Origin: Siphonodentalium dalli
Lineage: Eukaryota; Mollusca; Scaphopoda; Gadilida; Siphonodentaliidae
Direction of reading: 5' to 3'
Length of the DNA stretch: 64,000 nt
Assembly (NCBI GenBank): GCA_032622095.1
Contig: CP136067.1
Location: 63,746,893 to 63,810,892 of the forward strand
Below the pieces are notes generated by a model. That model ran no database searches, was not told the DNA's origin, and saw only the letters and a program-made list of their open reading frames with translations. Of the stretch, positions 11,318 through 23,640 are shown one piece after another. Both the position numbers and the translations under genes were made by a program. Each line of letters opens with the position of its first letter. Positions within the stretch are counted from its first letter, which is position 1.

Positions 11318-12415
11318 TAGTGATGAGCCGATTGTCAAATAGAGCCTTGCGCCGATTATTTGAGATCACAATCGGCCGATTCAGGTGCCGATTCCGATTA
11401 TTGTAATAATTATACCAAAATATGTTATATGCGTTATATACCACTTTGATTTGGAAGCAACAACATCAGTAATATACCAGTACACATAAGTATACGTTTG
11501 GGTAAGTATTACGGGTAGGTATGGGTGGACTTGTGAACGAATTCTTGCGTCCTGACAACCAATACACATGTTATATTATAAATGCTAAATTTACCATAGA
11601 TTTATGTCTGTAAGTCGCTACTTGTTGACCCAGTATTTCCCCTCAAAATGTGCACGCGCCTTATACAACTAAGTAAATAGGGGGGTCTGAATTCTGGCTA
11701 CAATCAGACACATGTGGGTTTTGGCATTCGCCGTGATGACAACTCAGAAGAGTGCATGACCATTCACACCAAAACAGGAACAAAATGTTTAATTGCAAAT
11801 AAAAACAATTAAATAATATTCAACATGAGACCTCCGTCTGAGGAAGAGAATTTTTATGTTATACCACATTATCCTGAACTCAACTGTAGAGACACTGATG
11901 TCGGCTTTTAGATAAGAGGTCATTGAGGTCACTGGCTGACCTGGAAACAGTTTGAATACTGGTGATTAGCGGTCACTACGTTGAATAGTAGTTGTTAATT
12001 GGTGAACAATGGGGGTTGTTGTAAACACACTACAGTATATAATGGGTCTCATCAGGATATTTTACATATTTATTTCAATTCATTCATTATATAATTTAAC
12101 TGAAGCGTGGTGAATGCAGTCAACCGCGTAATTATTTGTCAGGTGACGTGTACTTTCGGGTGTTTATACCTGTATGAGGCAGGACCTGGTTGTATATCAT
12201 CAAATTTGTGTTTGGTTATACTTTCCCCATGTTTACTGGTCATTTATTCAACAAAACATCGTTAAATTTAACACAGTTTATTGAAGAAAAACAAGCACCT
12301 GATTATTATTTAGACAATCGGAAATGCCGATGTTGAAACCCGAGTACCGATTGTCATCTGATGGGCCACAATCGGCCGATTCCGATTGTCGTTCCCGATT
12401 ATCGGCTCATCACTA
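11318..12415. mobile_element. hAT-type element, TAGTGATGAGCCGAT ends, 1.1 kb
   Basis: The left end TAGTGATGAGCCGATTGTC and right end GATTATCGGCTCATCACTA are inverted copies. ATCGGCCGATTC words are repeated near both ends (about 11370, 12372). TAGNGNTG ends are typical of hAT. The 8-bp flanks (GTTTTAAT and CCCTAGTA) do not match. A second, right-truncated copy lies at 22789–23640. Non-coding. Confidence 0.7.
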
Positions 12416-12417
12416 CC

Positions 12418-12700
12418 CTAGTAGAAATGAATGATTCCCGCAATCATCTGGGAATCATGATTTTAGGTTGCGAAGTAATTTTATGATTGCGACGATGCGT
12501 GCCATATGATTCCCCATGCGTGCCATATGATTCCCATATGATTCCCTATGGTTGCGACGATGGTTGCGATGATTGATAGGACAGAATATGATGCTTCCCA
12601 TGTTTTCCAGCTGTAATCTTGATGATTGCGAAGGTTCGATGATGGTTGCGTGATGGTCGCGAAACAAAAACCATCAGAAATGGTCTTATTTCTACTAACT
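12418..12700. repeat. ATGATTCC/GGTTGCGA-rich segment
   Basis: Dense short repeats of ATGATTCC, GCCATATGATTCCC and GATGGTTGCGA on both strands, bounded by CTAGTAGAAAT (12419) and ATTTCTACTA (about 12688). It may be a small inverted-repeat element, but no target duplication is seen. Confidence 0.35.
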
Positions 12701-12787
12701 GGTACAATTTTAAACCCCAAACCCTATCCTTGGGTGGCAAATAGAGAATAAAATTACTATTTATTTGTACATGTATGGTATACTAAC

Positions 12788-12945
12788 CTCTAGATAGGAC
12801 ATCGCCACATCACATGATTTCTCAGCTTTCATATCCTCGATTCTTTTATAGAGTTCAATCATTGTTAGATACATAATTCCTGGCTGACCATCAGACCCGA
12901 GCATCGTGTGAGTTTTACCAGCTCCAGTCGCTCCATATGCAAACA
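12788..12945 (-). CDS. KIF18: Kinesin-8 motor exon 2 (P-loop)
   Basis: 158 bp. The first two bases complete the codon begun by exon 1 (giving V), then 52 codons, residues about 130–181. It starts after a TTTTTAG acceptor and ends SYLE before a GTTAGT donor. It contains the ATP-binding P-loop [11 protein letters not shown] (about residues 134–144; K140 and T141 contact phosphate and Mg). The following [14 protein letters not shown] segment is typical of kinesin-8. The open frame runs a few residues into both introns, which should not be included. Confidence 0.96.
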
Positions 12946-13191
12946 CTAAAAATGCACCGAAAACATCAATCATACTACCGGTAGTTTATTAGTTAGTAAG
13001 GTAATTGCTATTGTAAGGCTACAGCCTATAATCTTCTCTAATCCTGCTTGTACTTTATACTTCTGAAACATGTTATACCATCACCAGATAGAAAACTCCA
13101 GCTGTTTATAAGGAGATATAACTTATCGGGCTACAGGAACCCAGAAGAATAGTTACGGTATATTCCAGTCCACCTGGTCTATTAACCCTTT

Positions 13192-13656
13192 CTATACTAA
13201 ATGGATTCTCCCATTCAATTATGAAAGTACATGTATACATTGGAATAATCTATTATTATCCAGCAGGATGTTCTGAACTTCAGGTAATTTAAAAGTAGAC
13301 GAAGAATTCATATTGAAATGACCTGTTGAACTTATTATCTGAACATTTCCTAAGGGAACACATTAAAAATTATAAAAATGTTAAAGAATGTAAGAAAAAA
13401 TGGTAAAAAGTGTTAAAAAAAAGATTTTTTTTAGGCCAATGCATTCTCTTATATATGCGAGGCAACCTATGGTCGACTCGCATATATAAGAGAATGCATT
13501 GGCACAGGGCATAACTGTAACTATCACAATGTGGTCAAGGAGCCGGTTCCAATGATATCCATATTTGTATGGTTCTATTGAGACAGACCGAAGATATTTT
13601 AGGCTGTTGAAGCTTTATTTGGCCGGTTTTGGCCGGTTTGTTGGGTAAAGGGTTAA
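13192..13656. mobile_element. TTAA-flanked piggyBac-like miniature element with palindrome
   Basis: The right end TTGTTGGGTAAAGGG is followed by TTAA (13653–13656). The left boundary is less certain: TTAA then CCCTTT at 13192. The core is a 67-bp perfect-looking palindrome at 13436–13502 (CCAATGCATTCTCTTATATA and its inverse around GTCGAC-like centre). A second copy, opposite orientation and with two such palindromes, lies at 46202–46583. TTAA targets and CCCTTT ends fit the piggyBac type. Non-coding. Confidence 0.6.
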
Positions 13657-13986
13657 GAGAGATTGAACACATGTTTTCTCTGAAATCATAACTCAAATGA
13701 CACTTTTTTGCTGTTTAATATCAGTTATTGTAACCAGAACATGAATCGAGAATGAAAGCAAAAAATCTGAAGAATAATTGTTTCATTTCCCCATCTAGAG
13801 CAACAGCAAAATTACACCAACAATGCACATGTAGCCACATGTACAGTTCCCTCTAAAATGTGTACATTTTTCCATCACATAAATATCATTGTTTGTCCAG
13901 CAAATAACGATCGATCGCAACTTTGTACAGGCTTGCTTTGGGTTTCAGGTTGACTTATTATCGTGCAAAATTTTCATAGATACTCT

Positions 13987-14167
13987 TACTCTCAGGTGCC
14001 TAATAATCGTGATGGCCTAATAATAGTGATGTGTGGGGATTTAGGCTGAAATTAATAATAGTGATGGCAATTTCACTCTATGTCTCAATTCCAAATAATA
14101 GTGATCGTTGGGAATTTTCTCAAAAATTAATAATCGTGCTGACACTATCATTTGGCACCTGAGAGTA
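13987..14167. mobile_element. 177-bp TA-flanked element of the CTCTCAGGTGCC family
   Basis: Starts CTCTCAGGTGCC at 13989 and ends GGCACCTGAGAG at 14165, flanked by TA. Inside, AATAATAGTGATGG-type words recur five times in about 150 bp. Similar AATAATAGTGCAGGG words continue at 14175–14270, perhaps from an older neighbour. Confidence 0.75.
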
Positions 14168-14869
14168 TGTACTTAGTATGCCATTGAATAGAAGTGCAGG
14201 GTGGAATAAAGCGTAGGGTTGAAATTTCTGAAAAATTTAATAATAGTGCAGGGCAGAATAGAAATGTGTGGTTGAAACATCATTTCTCACAGAAAATTTT
14301 ATATCACGTAGAAGATGACAGTTGTTAATATTTAATATCTGGTCTTATGTTTTCATTGGTAAACTCTTTTTTTCAGTGTAATTTTTACCTATGCCACAAT
14401 ATTATCAAATGGTGGGAATGATATAAAATAATATGTGAATTTTAATAAGAGGGACGAATTCTGCAGATATGTTATTAATTGGAGATCCACTGCTAATGTT
14501 TATGGTCAGAAGACTAAGATTAGTTTTTGGCCCATTATGTCCCATCAGTCACAAATTATGTTATGAAAGCAGTGTACATAAAAAAATGTTTCATCTTCCA
14601 CCAACCAAATCATGTTTTCATATCCCTACAGACTTGCCTTTATATAACATGTTTGCACCAACAACAGTTGCCATAATATCTTAGGTTTTCATGTATTGGC
14701 TCATGCAAAAATGTCCCATCAGTCACAAAATACAAAGGATTCCATGATACAGAAAACTCAAATGGCCCTGAATTGTTTTAGAAATCACCTACATGTTATA
14801 TATATACATATATACAGTAAAAACAGACTTTCTTTTTCATAATATTGACTGCCAGTATCATATTGAGTA

Positions 14870-15723
14870 CCTGCAGTTAGTGTTCAAATGATTAGTCGAC
14901 AAATGATCGTCGACGTTGGTTTGTCGGAAAATCGACTCTAACTTCCATAGTATATACAGTATATAATCTCATCAGCTGGCCTTGACAATGCATGGTTTCA
15001 CTAAATGTGGGTCAGAAAAGCAGCAAAGATAGCTAGTCTATGTTCAAGAAGCTTTCCAAAGTCCGAACATATGTAATAATGTTGAGCTTGACATAGAACT
15101 ACGCCGAAATTCGCCAATGCGATAATTCAAATTAACCACTACTCATTTTCAATACAAGAGCAGTAACTCTATATTTGACTTCTAAAAAGCACGTGGTCCA
15201 TAAACAGTAAGTATTAGGTCGTGGCGTACTTGACCGACGTATCACACATGTTCCAGGTTAATGCCACGTGGTCTATGTACGCATCATCATATATAATCAT
15301 TATAATGAGTGTCACACAGTGTGTGTGTTTTCTTTTGTTTTTTTTTATTTTGAGCTGACTCTGAGACTGAGTACCGGTATCGTTTATTTTCTATACCCTG
15401 GCAGGGAAGTATTTATTTGATTTCATGATTAAACAGAAAATCCCTCAATTATTTCCTCAATTATTTATTCTCATTATCATCGTAGATTCGTAGGGAACTT
15501 ATTTGCGATCGGTGGGTTTCTAGAGCACCGGTTCATTTGCAACAAAACCATGTGACGTGTCACGTGATTCAATTCTCCGATCACAGTAGAGTGTAAATAT
15601 TGTGATGATGGTACGGAATTTGTAATTTTCTTTCCCATGTGTTTCATTAGTATAAGGTTGGTGATGTATTTGGCCGACTAGTCGACTCCAGAATCCCAGA
15701 GTCGTTTGAACACTACCTGCAGT
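14870..15723. mobile_element. hAT element with perfect 8-bp TSD, 838 bp
   Basis: Element 14878–15715 begins TAGTGTTCAAATGATTAGTC and ends GTCGTTTGAACACTA. It is flanked by CCTGCAGT at 14870–14877 and 15716–15723, an exact duplication. GTCGAC words (14901, 14914, 15680) lie near the ends. No transposase; non-autonomous. Confidence 0.88.
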
Positions 15724-15841
15724 TTATATTGCCTGTCTGAATTTGTCATTATTAAATAATCCTTGTATAATTCCATTGTGAACAATGACAAAAACCAACA
15801 CTCTGATAGAGAATAATCAGATTGAATATTCAGTTTAACAT

Positions 15842-16476
15842 TTAAAGGGGTACTGTACCCCAATTTTAATAAATTCCAGGTGACAATAGCGATCTAATAT
15901 GAATATTATATTATAAAATAACTAATTTGAGTCAACGATGTCTACTGAAAACGTTCCGGTTAACAGGCTATCGTAAAAGTAAAATTGAATTATTTAATAT
16001 AAATTCATTTATGGCTGGAGTCATAAAATGGAGAATTATGCCATTACGAGTTACTGTTCTTGAAATCGCATCTGACATGATCTGTTGCGTGTCTTTTATC
16101 GACGGCCGTTCGCGAACATTATTGGGTTGCAAACAAAACATGTTACCCGTAAAAGAAGGCCCGTTATAACCGATTCGGAAAAAGAAACAAGAGTCATAAA
16201 GCGTCAAGTATTTCATAGGGAGTGAGATTGTTCGATGGAAGAGATTTAATGCATCAATCAAAGCTGTGAGCAATGAACTTCCGGTTCTTCCTGCAACATG
16301 CGTCTTCTCCGGTGAAGGTAAAAAATATGGCGCATAGTTTGAAATCGTAATATTTTTCTTTCCAAGATCAACATTTTCTTTGCTAAATTAGGTTTATACG
16401 AAACTCATATAACACGAACATTTCAATGGGAGTAAATAAAAAAAATCGCCTATGTTTGTGTACAGTACCCCTTTAA
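15842..16476. mobile_element. TTAA-flanked miniature element, AGGGGTACTG ends
   Basis: TTAA at 15842–15845, then AGGGGTACTGTACCCC; at the other end GTACAGTACCCCT, then TTAA at 16473–16476. The 627-bp element has short ORFs on both strands that overlap and show no known domain. Relatives sharing TTAA+AGG ends are at 39724–44888, 59351–61329 and 59967–60300. Confidence 0.8.
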
Positions 16477-18109
16477 GTATTGCATATCATGATCAAGTGT
16501 TAATTAGTGATGGCCTGGAACAAGAATCATTTGCTACATGTGAAGCTGTCCAACACTGATATGTTACTGTTAAACATGGACATTTCTGTTTATTAACAAG
16601 TGCATCGCTAGGGTGTGGCAAATACACCCTTTAGCCATTTTGAATTGTACTAGTGCAAAATAAAATAATAATTTGAGCTTACAAAAAATGTCTAATATAT
16701 CCATAATTTCAATGCCAAAATGCAGTCAAATTCTAAGTCTAAAATGGCCGTAACTTGTGTAGAAATAATTGGACGGAACCCATATTCGAACTTGGCTTGT
16801 ATCTTTAGCTGGGAAATACACATACTGACTTCGGTTTAGATAAAATAATCCTAACTGAAGTTATTGGTTAGAAACCAAAAATGTTAACAGACCTTCAAAT
16901 TCTAAGTCGAAAAAGGGCCGTAACTCATATTCGAACTTGGCCTGTATTTTTAGCTGGGAAATACACATACCAACTTTGGTTCAGATAAAATAATCCAAAC
17001 TAGAGTTATCAATTGGAGACATACCATACTGATTATATAATAGGACCTTTTTTTCAAAAGGGAATATAAAAACAATATAAATTCTAACAAACAGCGAAGT
17101 CGCAAAGATGGTGAGAATTTCTTCAAATATTTATATATGACTCTTAACTAGCTATGTACCGGCACCAATTTGTCGCCAATTTTCATCTGTATCAACCGAT
17201 GCCATCATTGTGTACAGAGGGTTTTTCTTCTATATACCAACATGTACATACTAATCAACATGATCACCTTAGTATGTTCTTATCTCCAGCCAAACACAAA
17301 CTGAAAATCCTAGCATATTAGTTCTGAATAAATTATTTTATTATTAGGACTGTTTCAATTCAAATTTCATTGTGATTGTTGCCAAGATTCAAATCTATGG
17401 TGTTTAAAAGTCAGCAATGACTTCCTGTCCAGAATACTGCAACAAAAAATGTAGAAATTGATACGTGTCCCATCAGTCACGAAAATAATGTCCCATCAGT
17501 CACGCCAAATACCACTCCATGGTTTTGAATGGGCATGGTCATGGAAACATAAACAATATAAGGGGGGAGAAAAATGCAATAGTTATATATTGAGTCAATT
17601 AGACGTGAGTGTAACATTTAATATTTGTTATATGTTGTGCTCCTTTGCTTGAGGGTACTCAAAAGTCATGTCCAAACAGTGTCCTATCAGTCACACGACG
17701 TACAATCAAACTATTTGTCCATTTTATACTTCCTCATTGAAGCAGTACTAAATAGTGTTAGAGAGCGGTTCACACTCTTCAAGAAACACATATATAATTA
17801 TATGAAGCATCACTCAAATTTAAATAACAAGGGGTCCAAAAAGCAGATTTTCAAGCTTGTCCCATGAGTCACAAGTGGAATTGACCATGTGTTTTGTGAG
17901 CATGCTTTACACAGTTAATTTAAATTAACTTAATTATGCTAATGATTCATTGAATTAAATTAATGACTGCAACTAATAGAAAATGGAAGAAGATTTTGCA
18001 TATTTGTACCGTACATGGAATTTTTCCAGGTGGCACGAAAATAAAACCGGATGCGGACTAATTTTGCAAAATGAATAAAATGAAAACCGTCGGGATCTCC
18101 CAAATAGGG

Positions 18110-18370
18110 TCACCGGTAACACAGGTCTTTTTTTTTTTGGCCTTAGTAACAGGAGTGACGTGTTTTTTAACTACTTTGCTGATGTCATGTTGCCATGGCA
18201 ATAGGAAAACAATTCCAGCATGGCGAAGCAAACCCTAATTCATGGTGAGACATCAGGTTCGACATGGAAATGTTTTTTTCTGTGAATTTGAACTTTTAAT
18301 ATCGTGTAATGCAATCCCCAAAATTGTACTGTTTTCAAATATTCACCCAGATACTGCTTGCAACCGGTAT
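18110..18370 (+). repeat. Element end containing GTAACAGGAGTGAC (copy 1)
   Basis: The stretch from GTAACAGGAGTGAC (18146) through TGCCATGGCAATAGG, GAAGCAAACCCTAATT and GACATGGAAATGTTTTTTT to CAAATATTCACCCA (18352) recurs inverted at 23640–23860. It lies in the first kinesin intron, 0.8 kb from exon 1, while the other copy is upstream of the gene. Whether these are two insertions or the two ends of one unit enclosing exon 1 is open. Confidence 0.65.
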
Positions 18371-18840
18371 GTGGTGGGTGGAACGTGGGGGTCCTAGCTA
18401 TCATAGCTATGTTGATTTGGGGTGAAGATAGGGTTTATGGGATGTTCTCATAAGTTTTGGTCAAAGGCAGGGATGATAAAATCCACAAATAATACAGATT
18501 ATAGTCCAGTCCAAAGTTTGTATAATATTATACTGAATATTTCCAGTTGTAAGATGAAGTAGGGACATAGTCACAATGGAAAATTTAAGTCATATCATAC
18601 ACATTATGTTGTATTATTGGACTGTTCACTCCCTTTCCCTCAAATCAAATGAAGTTTCAAAACTGTCTTAAAAGTTAGATATTAATGTTACATATGTATA
18701 AACAAAAGTTCAAAACAATTTATGTCCCATGTTCAATTACCATGAACTGTATTTTAAAATTAAACTATATGACCTCATTTTAAAATTGTTTATACAATGC
18801 ACAACAATCTTTAACTCCTCAAAATACGCTTGTAATAAAC

Positions 18841-18905
18841 TTAAAAACAAAAAAAACAAAAAAAAACAAAAAAAACAAGAATAGTTTGTTTTGTTTGTTT
18901 TGGTT
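18841..18905. repeat. A-rich low-complexity tract
   Basis: Runs of A interrupted by single C (18843–18880) followed by TTTGTTTTG words. Nothing else is seen in this part of the intron up to exon 1. Confidence 0.6.
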
Positions 18906-19150
18906 AGAACTGTCAATAAAAAGGTTGCACAAGCGGGGTTTCAGCACTATGTGCGCGGGCCTGAGAAACTGACTTTGCGTGGCCTTTAAAGAACCACATT
19001 ATTTATTTCCCCAAGTGGAAACACAGATCAATACCTGTACATAATCTTTCCTAACATATAATTTTATGTATATACAACATGCAATGCTGAGTTATTAAAA
19101 GTTTAGTCAATATTGTTTTGAGATGAGAATATAAATGTATAAATTCATAC

Positions 19151-19538
19151 CTGAACAATTATATCCATTGAGAAGTCCATCTAACACCTGTTTGGTTGTA
19201 TCTTCATAGACACTGTATGTTGCATCATCTGCTCCGAACACACGATCAAATGCAAATCTCAGGTCCTTACATCGCCTCTGTCGAACATCCCGCCGAGGAC
19301 GTTTAGCTTTGAAAGCTGAGTAATCTGGAGATGCTGATTCATCTGGATCAAAAGCAAGAATGTTTTCGTTCATCTGCCGAACAACAACTGGATAGTTTCC
19401 TTGTGACTCAACTTTATTTTCTGGCCGAATACGAACCACCACCTTGATGTTATCTTTAGAATTTGGCAGGCCACCAGGGGTGACCATACCAGTTTGATTT
19501 GCTTCATTGTATAATCGCTTTCGACCATACTTCTCCAT
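19151..19538 (-). CDS. KIF18: Kinesin-8 exon 1 (start codon, motor N-terminus)
   Basis: 129 codons plus one base, ending NGYNCS at a GTATGA donor. It starts at ATG 19538, MEKYGRKRLYNE, followed after a short leader by DNIKVVVRIRPENK, the first beta strand of kinesin motors. The run RRRCKDLRFAFDRVFG-like (here RQRRCKDLRFAFDRVF) is the kinesin-8 KDL-F-FD-VF signature. A kinesin-8 loop (about residues 70–90) is rich in K and R. ATG is preceded by GATGCTTACAGAAT, so a 5'-UTR splice acceptor may lie just upstream. Confidence 0.93.
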
Positions 19539-20685
19539 ATTCTGTAAGCATCAGCTGGAATAAAATATATAAACTTTAACCCTTCAATGACTGGAGCTTC
19601 CTGAAATTTGCAAAAACTCTGTCTGTAGTTAAAGACAAAGCCGTGGCATCATGGTCCTTTCTTTGATCGAGGATGAAAGGAAATCTCGCAGAGAAAGTGA
19701 CGCCAAGTAATCATAAATCATGTTCACTCAACCAGTTACGATGTAGCAGGTGCACAATTTCTGGACAATGCTGACGTAATTCTTTTTTGATGTTACCGCG
19801 AAGTTTGTGGATGAGAGATACAGATACCGTGATCAGCATGACAGAGATTCGAAACACTCAACGTAACGGCATGTGATTGACACACAGTAAGTTACCGGTA
19901 CATCAAACAGTGGAGCATGTGCATGTCTCCAGATACCATGGGGGTTCACGGTAGGTGAAAAGTCTCCATTTAATTTTACTGTACGAATAATGTATGTTCT
20001 GCATTGTATGCAGTACCAAATTGCTCAAACTTATTTGGGTCCACTACCGCTGTATAAGTTCGAACTACATGTACAGTAAAATCTAGCGTCCATCTCGCAA
20101 CTGAACATTGTAAATTCTCTGACAATAGACCGACGTATTGCGCTTGGAAAATATTTGATTTTGCTACCTCAACAGTCACTGGGCATGTGCGCGTCCGTGA
20201 TTATTGTCGGGTGGCATTGTTTGATCTCTTGCAACGTTTAGCAGTTGCATGCATTTGCTGTACTTGGCAGTTCAGGATACAAATTATTTTCACGTATTCT
20301 GATCTAATCACGATTCGGGTGAAACGCATGCGTGTTTGGCATTTGAAATGGGAAAAGTATGCCTCTATATAATAAGTCTGTTTGGTTCGCGCAAGATAAT
20401 TATACACAAATCTGATAATCTGAGTAACAAAATAACACTAACTAAATTGAAAGTGTTTGTTGCAAAAACAAAACATACTGAATTCCAAGATGATTTAAAT
20501 TGTTTTGTATGCTCGTTTGTTTGATACACGAGTTCAGTCACTCGGTAAGAAAATCAGGCTCACACTATTCTGTATTGGCAATACAGTTCACGAAGACTGT
20601 CGACGAACGCGATTTGTTTGCAGATTGGCAGTCACACATCGCCTCCCATCATTAACCTTGTTAAAAAAAAATGTATCATTCTATC
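19539..20685. other. Upstream region of the kinesin gene
   Basis: About 1.1 kb 5' of the start codon. Expected to hold the promoter and any untranslated exon, but no TATA box or clear CpG island is visible. It has a few CG-containing words (GTGCGCGTCCGTG at 20186). The short ORFs on both strands here overlap and look incidental. Confidence 0.4.
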
Positions 20686-22153
20686 GTTACGTGTGTGACA
20701 TTTAGAGGTTTTTAGAGCCTTTATAATCAAGATAACTTTAATTTTATAAAATTATTTTAGTCAAGGGATGCTGCATTTTATTTGCCAGAGGCTAGTCCAC
20801 GACTTTTGAGACATATTTTAAACTCATTGTGTACCATAAATGTTTGGCAAGACATTATTTGGTGCGTTACGTGTGTGACGCACAATAATCAGTTTTTTGC
20901 ATGTCCTCTTTTTGAGTCTATATTCCTGTGAAATAGTAAGTCTAGAATATACAATAAATGTCACGTTTGAATGGAAATATGTTCAGCTATTCAAAAAATA
21001 GTTTCTGAACTGTCAACACCAAACCACCTTCCATTCCAAGGCTTATGACCACCAAAGAGGCGGCGTTACGTGTGTGACACAAAAACGTTACGTGTGTGAC
21101 GCTGTGAAATTGCTATTAGATTATTGGAATTCAATACCCTCAATCATATATAATTTGGCCAATAAGAGTAGTGTGATCATGTACATGTGAAAGAGGGCAC
21201 TAAGTTGGGTTAGATAGATCCTGGGTTTTAAATTTATGTAATGTTAAAAGTTTTTTAAGTAGTGGACAAAAATGGTCATGCAAATGTTTAAAATTGTACA
21301 ACCATGACCGCAGTTACAAACTCAGCCGTCAGGACCATGTAAAGGTACTAGTAATCCAATTAATTTGCACTATGAGCATGGGATAGGTTATCGAATTATT
21401 GATAATCAAAAGATTCTATAGTTTGACAATCAACTTAATATTCATCAACATGTACATCTAATTCACTTATAAGTGATCCATGTGGAAATCCACAGAACAT
21501 ACCCACATATATCAGGTAGGAAGGGGTGGTATAAATGATGTAAAAACATATTCTGGGGGTGTTTGCGTCATAAAAAGGGCTAAATTCTCCTTTTCACACC
21601 TTTTTAATTTTGAGATATAAAGCCAACACATCATCTCAATAATAGTTTAAATGACATTCACATTGCAGAAACACTGTATTTAAGTACCCAGGACTCCATG
21701 GATGCTTTAAAGGGCTTACTATTAACCCTGGTCATGTCTGCATTGAGTTTAAACTGAACAGTACCTTATGCTTAAGACCCTTCAATGTGCCCTTATTGCG
21801 CATAATTACTTCAGAATGATAAAATGAATGAATTTAAGATAAAAACATACATGTGTAAAATACATTTTCTTGATATTTAGAAGTTTCTTCAATAAAATAA
21901 AGCCAAAAAGAAACCTGAGTTGTGTGGTTTGTGACTGGTAATGGTTGATTGTATAATGACACACACGTAACGTTACGTGTGTGACAGATATCGGAAGCAC
22001 TGCAAAAGTCGGTAAAAAGTATTAATATCTTATTTTATGATGATCAGTGCTTCACCCAAACCATAGAGTCACAGAATATAGAAAACTACGATGTATGTTC
22101 ATGTAGTTTTTAAAAAATTAAAACTTTTAATGTTAAATCGTTACGTGTGTGAC
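20686..22153 (+). repeat. Locus with repeated word GTTACGTGTGTGAC
   Basis: Exact plus-strand copies at 20686, 20866, 21065, 21087, 21972 and 22140, each preceded by C. A near copy on the minus strand abuts the 21972 copy, giving a palindrome at 21958–21985. No coding region is recognised between them and no terminal repeats were found. From 22154 to 22788 nothing further is seen. Confidence 0.65.
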
Positions 22154-22788
22154 AGATGATTAGTCATGGAGATGTTGATGAATAAATGTTCAAAATTTTG
22201 AAAATGTGGGTATGTTTTATATTTTTTTTTATTGGAAAAATATACACAATGTATTGCCGCAAAATTCTAATGTTTACTATCAATAACCTTCATGTCACAG
22301 CTTACGTGGCCACTCTGATAATTATGCAAAAATAATAGAGTTGGGTACAACTATTTCAAACAAACCAAATATATACAAACAGGTAGGCAACAATATAGTT
22401 TAATACCATTTTGGAAAGCTGAAAATCTGTACTTTTGAACGAATCAAGTGCCAGGATTATTCAGCATGTTTGAAATTTTGCCATTTTTTACAATTTTGGG
22501 ATACCTAATGGTAGAATGACCCCTCTTGACTTGTGACAAAGTGATTGCATTTTGTTGACATGGAGATGCTGATTTTGCATGAAAAGTTATACGGCAATCA
22601 ATGTTGGACATATCAGTGTAATATTAAATAACTCTCTTAGTCTTATACCTTGAAAACTATATTAAATGCAATATTTATCACCAAAGATGGAATATCTGAT
22701 CATTCTCAGAAGTAGCAATCGGATGTTGCTCAAACACAGAACTAAACTTTTGATTGGTGTGTTAAAATAAGTAAATGAAAGTGTCAAT

Positions 22789-23640
22789 TAGTGATGAGCC
22801 GATTGTCAAATAGAGCCTTGTGCCGATTATTTGAGATCACAATCGTCCGATTCAGGTGCCGATTCCGATTATTGTAATAATTATACCAAAATATGTTATA
22901 TGTGGTATACTACTTCGATTTGGAAGCAACAACATCAGTAATATACCAGTACACATAAGTATACGTTTGGGTAAGTATAAAGGTAGGTACTAGTATGGGT
23001 GGACTTGTGAACGAATTCATGTGTCCTGACAACCAATAGATACACATGTTATATTATGCTCAATTTACGTAGAGTTATGTCTATAAGTCGCTACTTGTTG
23101 ACCCAGTAGTTCCCCTCAAAATGTGCATGCTCCTAAAACAACTGTACCGGTAAGTCAATAGGGGGTCTCAATTCTGGCTACAACACAGACACAGGTGAGT
23201 TTTGGCATTCGCAGCGATGACAACTCAGAAGAGTGCATGACCGTTCACATCAAAACAGGAACGAAATGTTTAATTACAAATAAAAACAATTAATATATTA
23301 ATAATTATTACCGGTGTATTTATCCCTATCCAATTAATAAAATACAAGCGTTCAACATGAGACCGCCATCTGAGGCAGGGATTTTGATGTTATACCACAT
23401 CATCCTGAACTCAACTGTACATAGAGACAATACCATGGAAACCAGGTACCAGTATAACATGCAACCTTGGGCATGATACAACACTTGTTTAATGTCTGCA
23501 GGGTTTTTTTTATGTTTATAGATAAGAGGTCATTGAGGCTGAACTGATTATCAGTTTGAATACTGGTGATTAGCGGTCACTACGTTGAATAGTTGTTAAT
23601 TGGTGAACAATGGTGATGTTGTAAACACACTATACTATAT
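22789..23640. mobile_element. Second copy of the TAGTGATGAGCCGAT hAT element, truncated
   Basis: Closely matches 11318 onward (TAGTGATGAGCCGATTGTC, GAGCCTTG-GCCGATTATTTG, AACATCAGTAATATACCAG) with small insertions. It stops near GTAAACACACTATACTATAT, where the inverted GTAACAGGAGTGAC-type segment begins. The right terminal repeat is missing. Confidence 0.7.

Larger units (their letters stand above)
14539..17872 (+). repeat. Locus with repeated word GTCCCATCAGTCAC
   Basis: The 14-bp word occurs at 14539, 14713, 17467 and 17490 (exact) and at 17681 and 17859 (one mismatch), all on the plus strand. These look like the two ends of one ~3.3-kb unit in the kinesin first intron. The middle holds a later hAT element (14870–15723), a TTAA element (15842–16476) and a dispersed ~160-bp repeat (about 16730–17000, with CGAAAAAGGGCCGTAACTC). 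Terminal repeats were not identified. Function unknown. Confidence 0.6.
1698..19538 (-). other. KIF18: Kinesin-8 (KIF18-type) gene span, 5' part
   Basis: Gene model built from five exons joined by GT–AG introns in consistent phase. Order on the minus strand is 19538–19151, 12945–12788, 8616–8509, 4181–4071, 1895–1698. The joined reading frame gives about 320 residues of an N-terminal kinesin motor. The next expected motor segment (the HIPYRNSKLTRLL region) is not found in 1–1697, so the gene continues past the left edge. Introns are 6205, 4171, 4327 and 2175 bp. Kinesin-8 proteins are plus-end-directed motors that reach microtubule plus ends and limit chromosome oscillation in mitosis; this role is family knowledge. 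KIF18A and KIF18B cannot be separated here. Confidence 0.92.
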
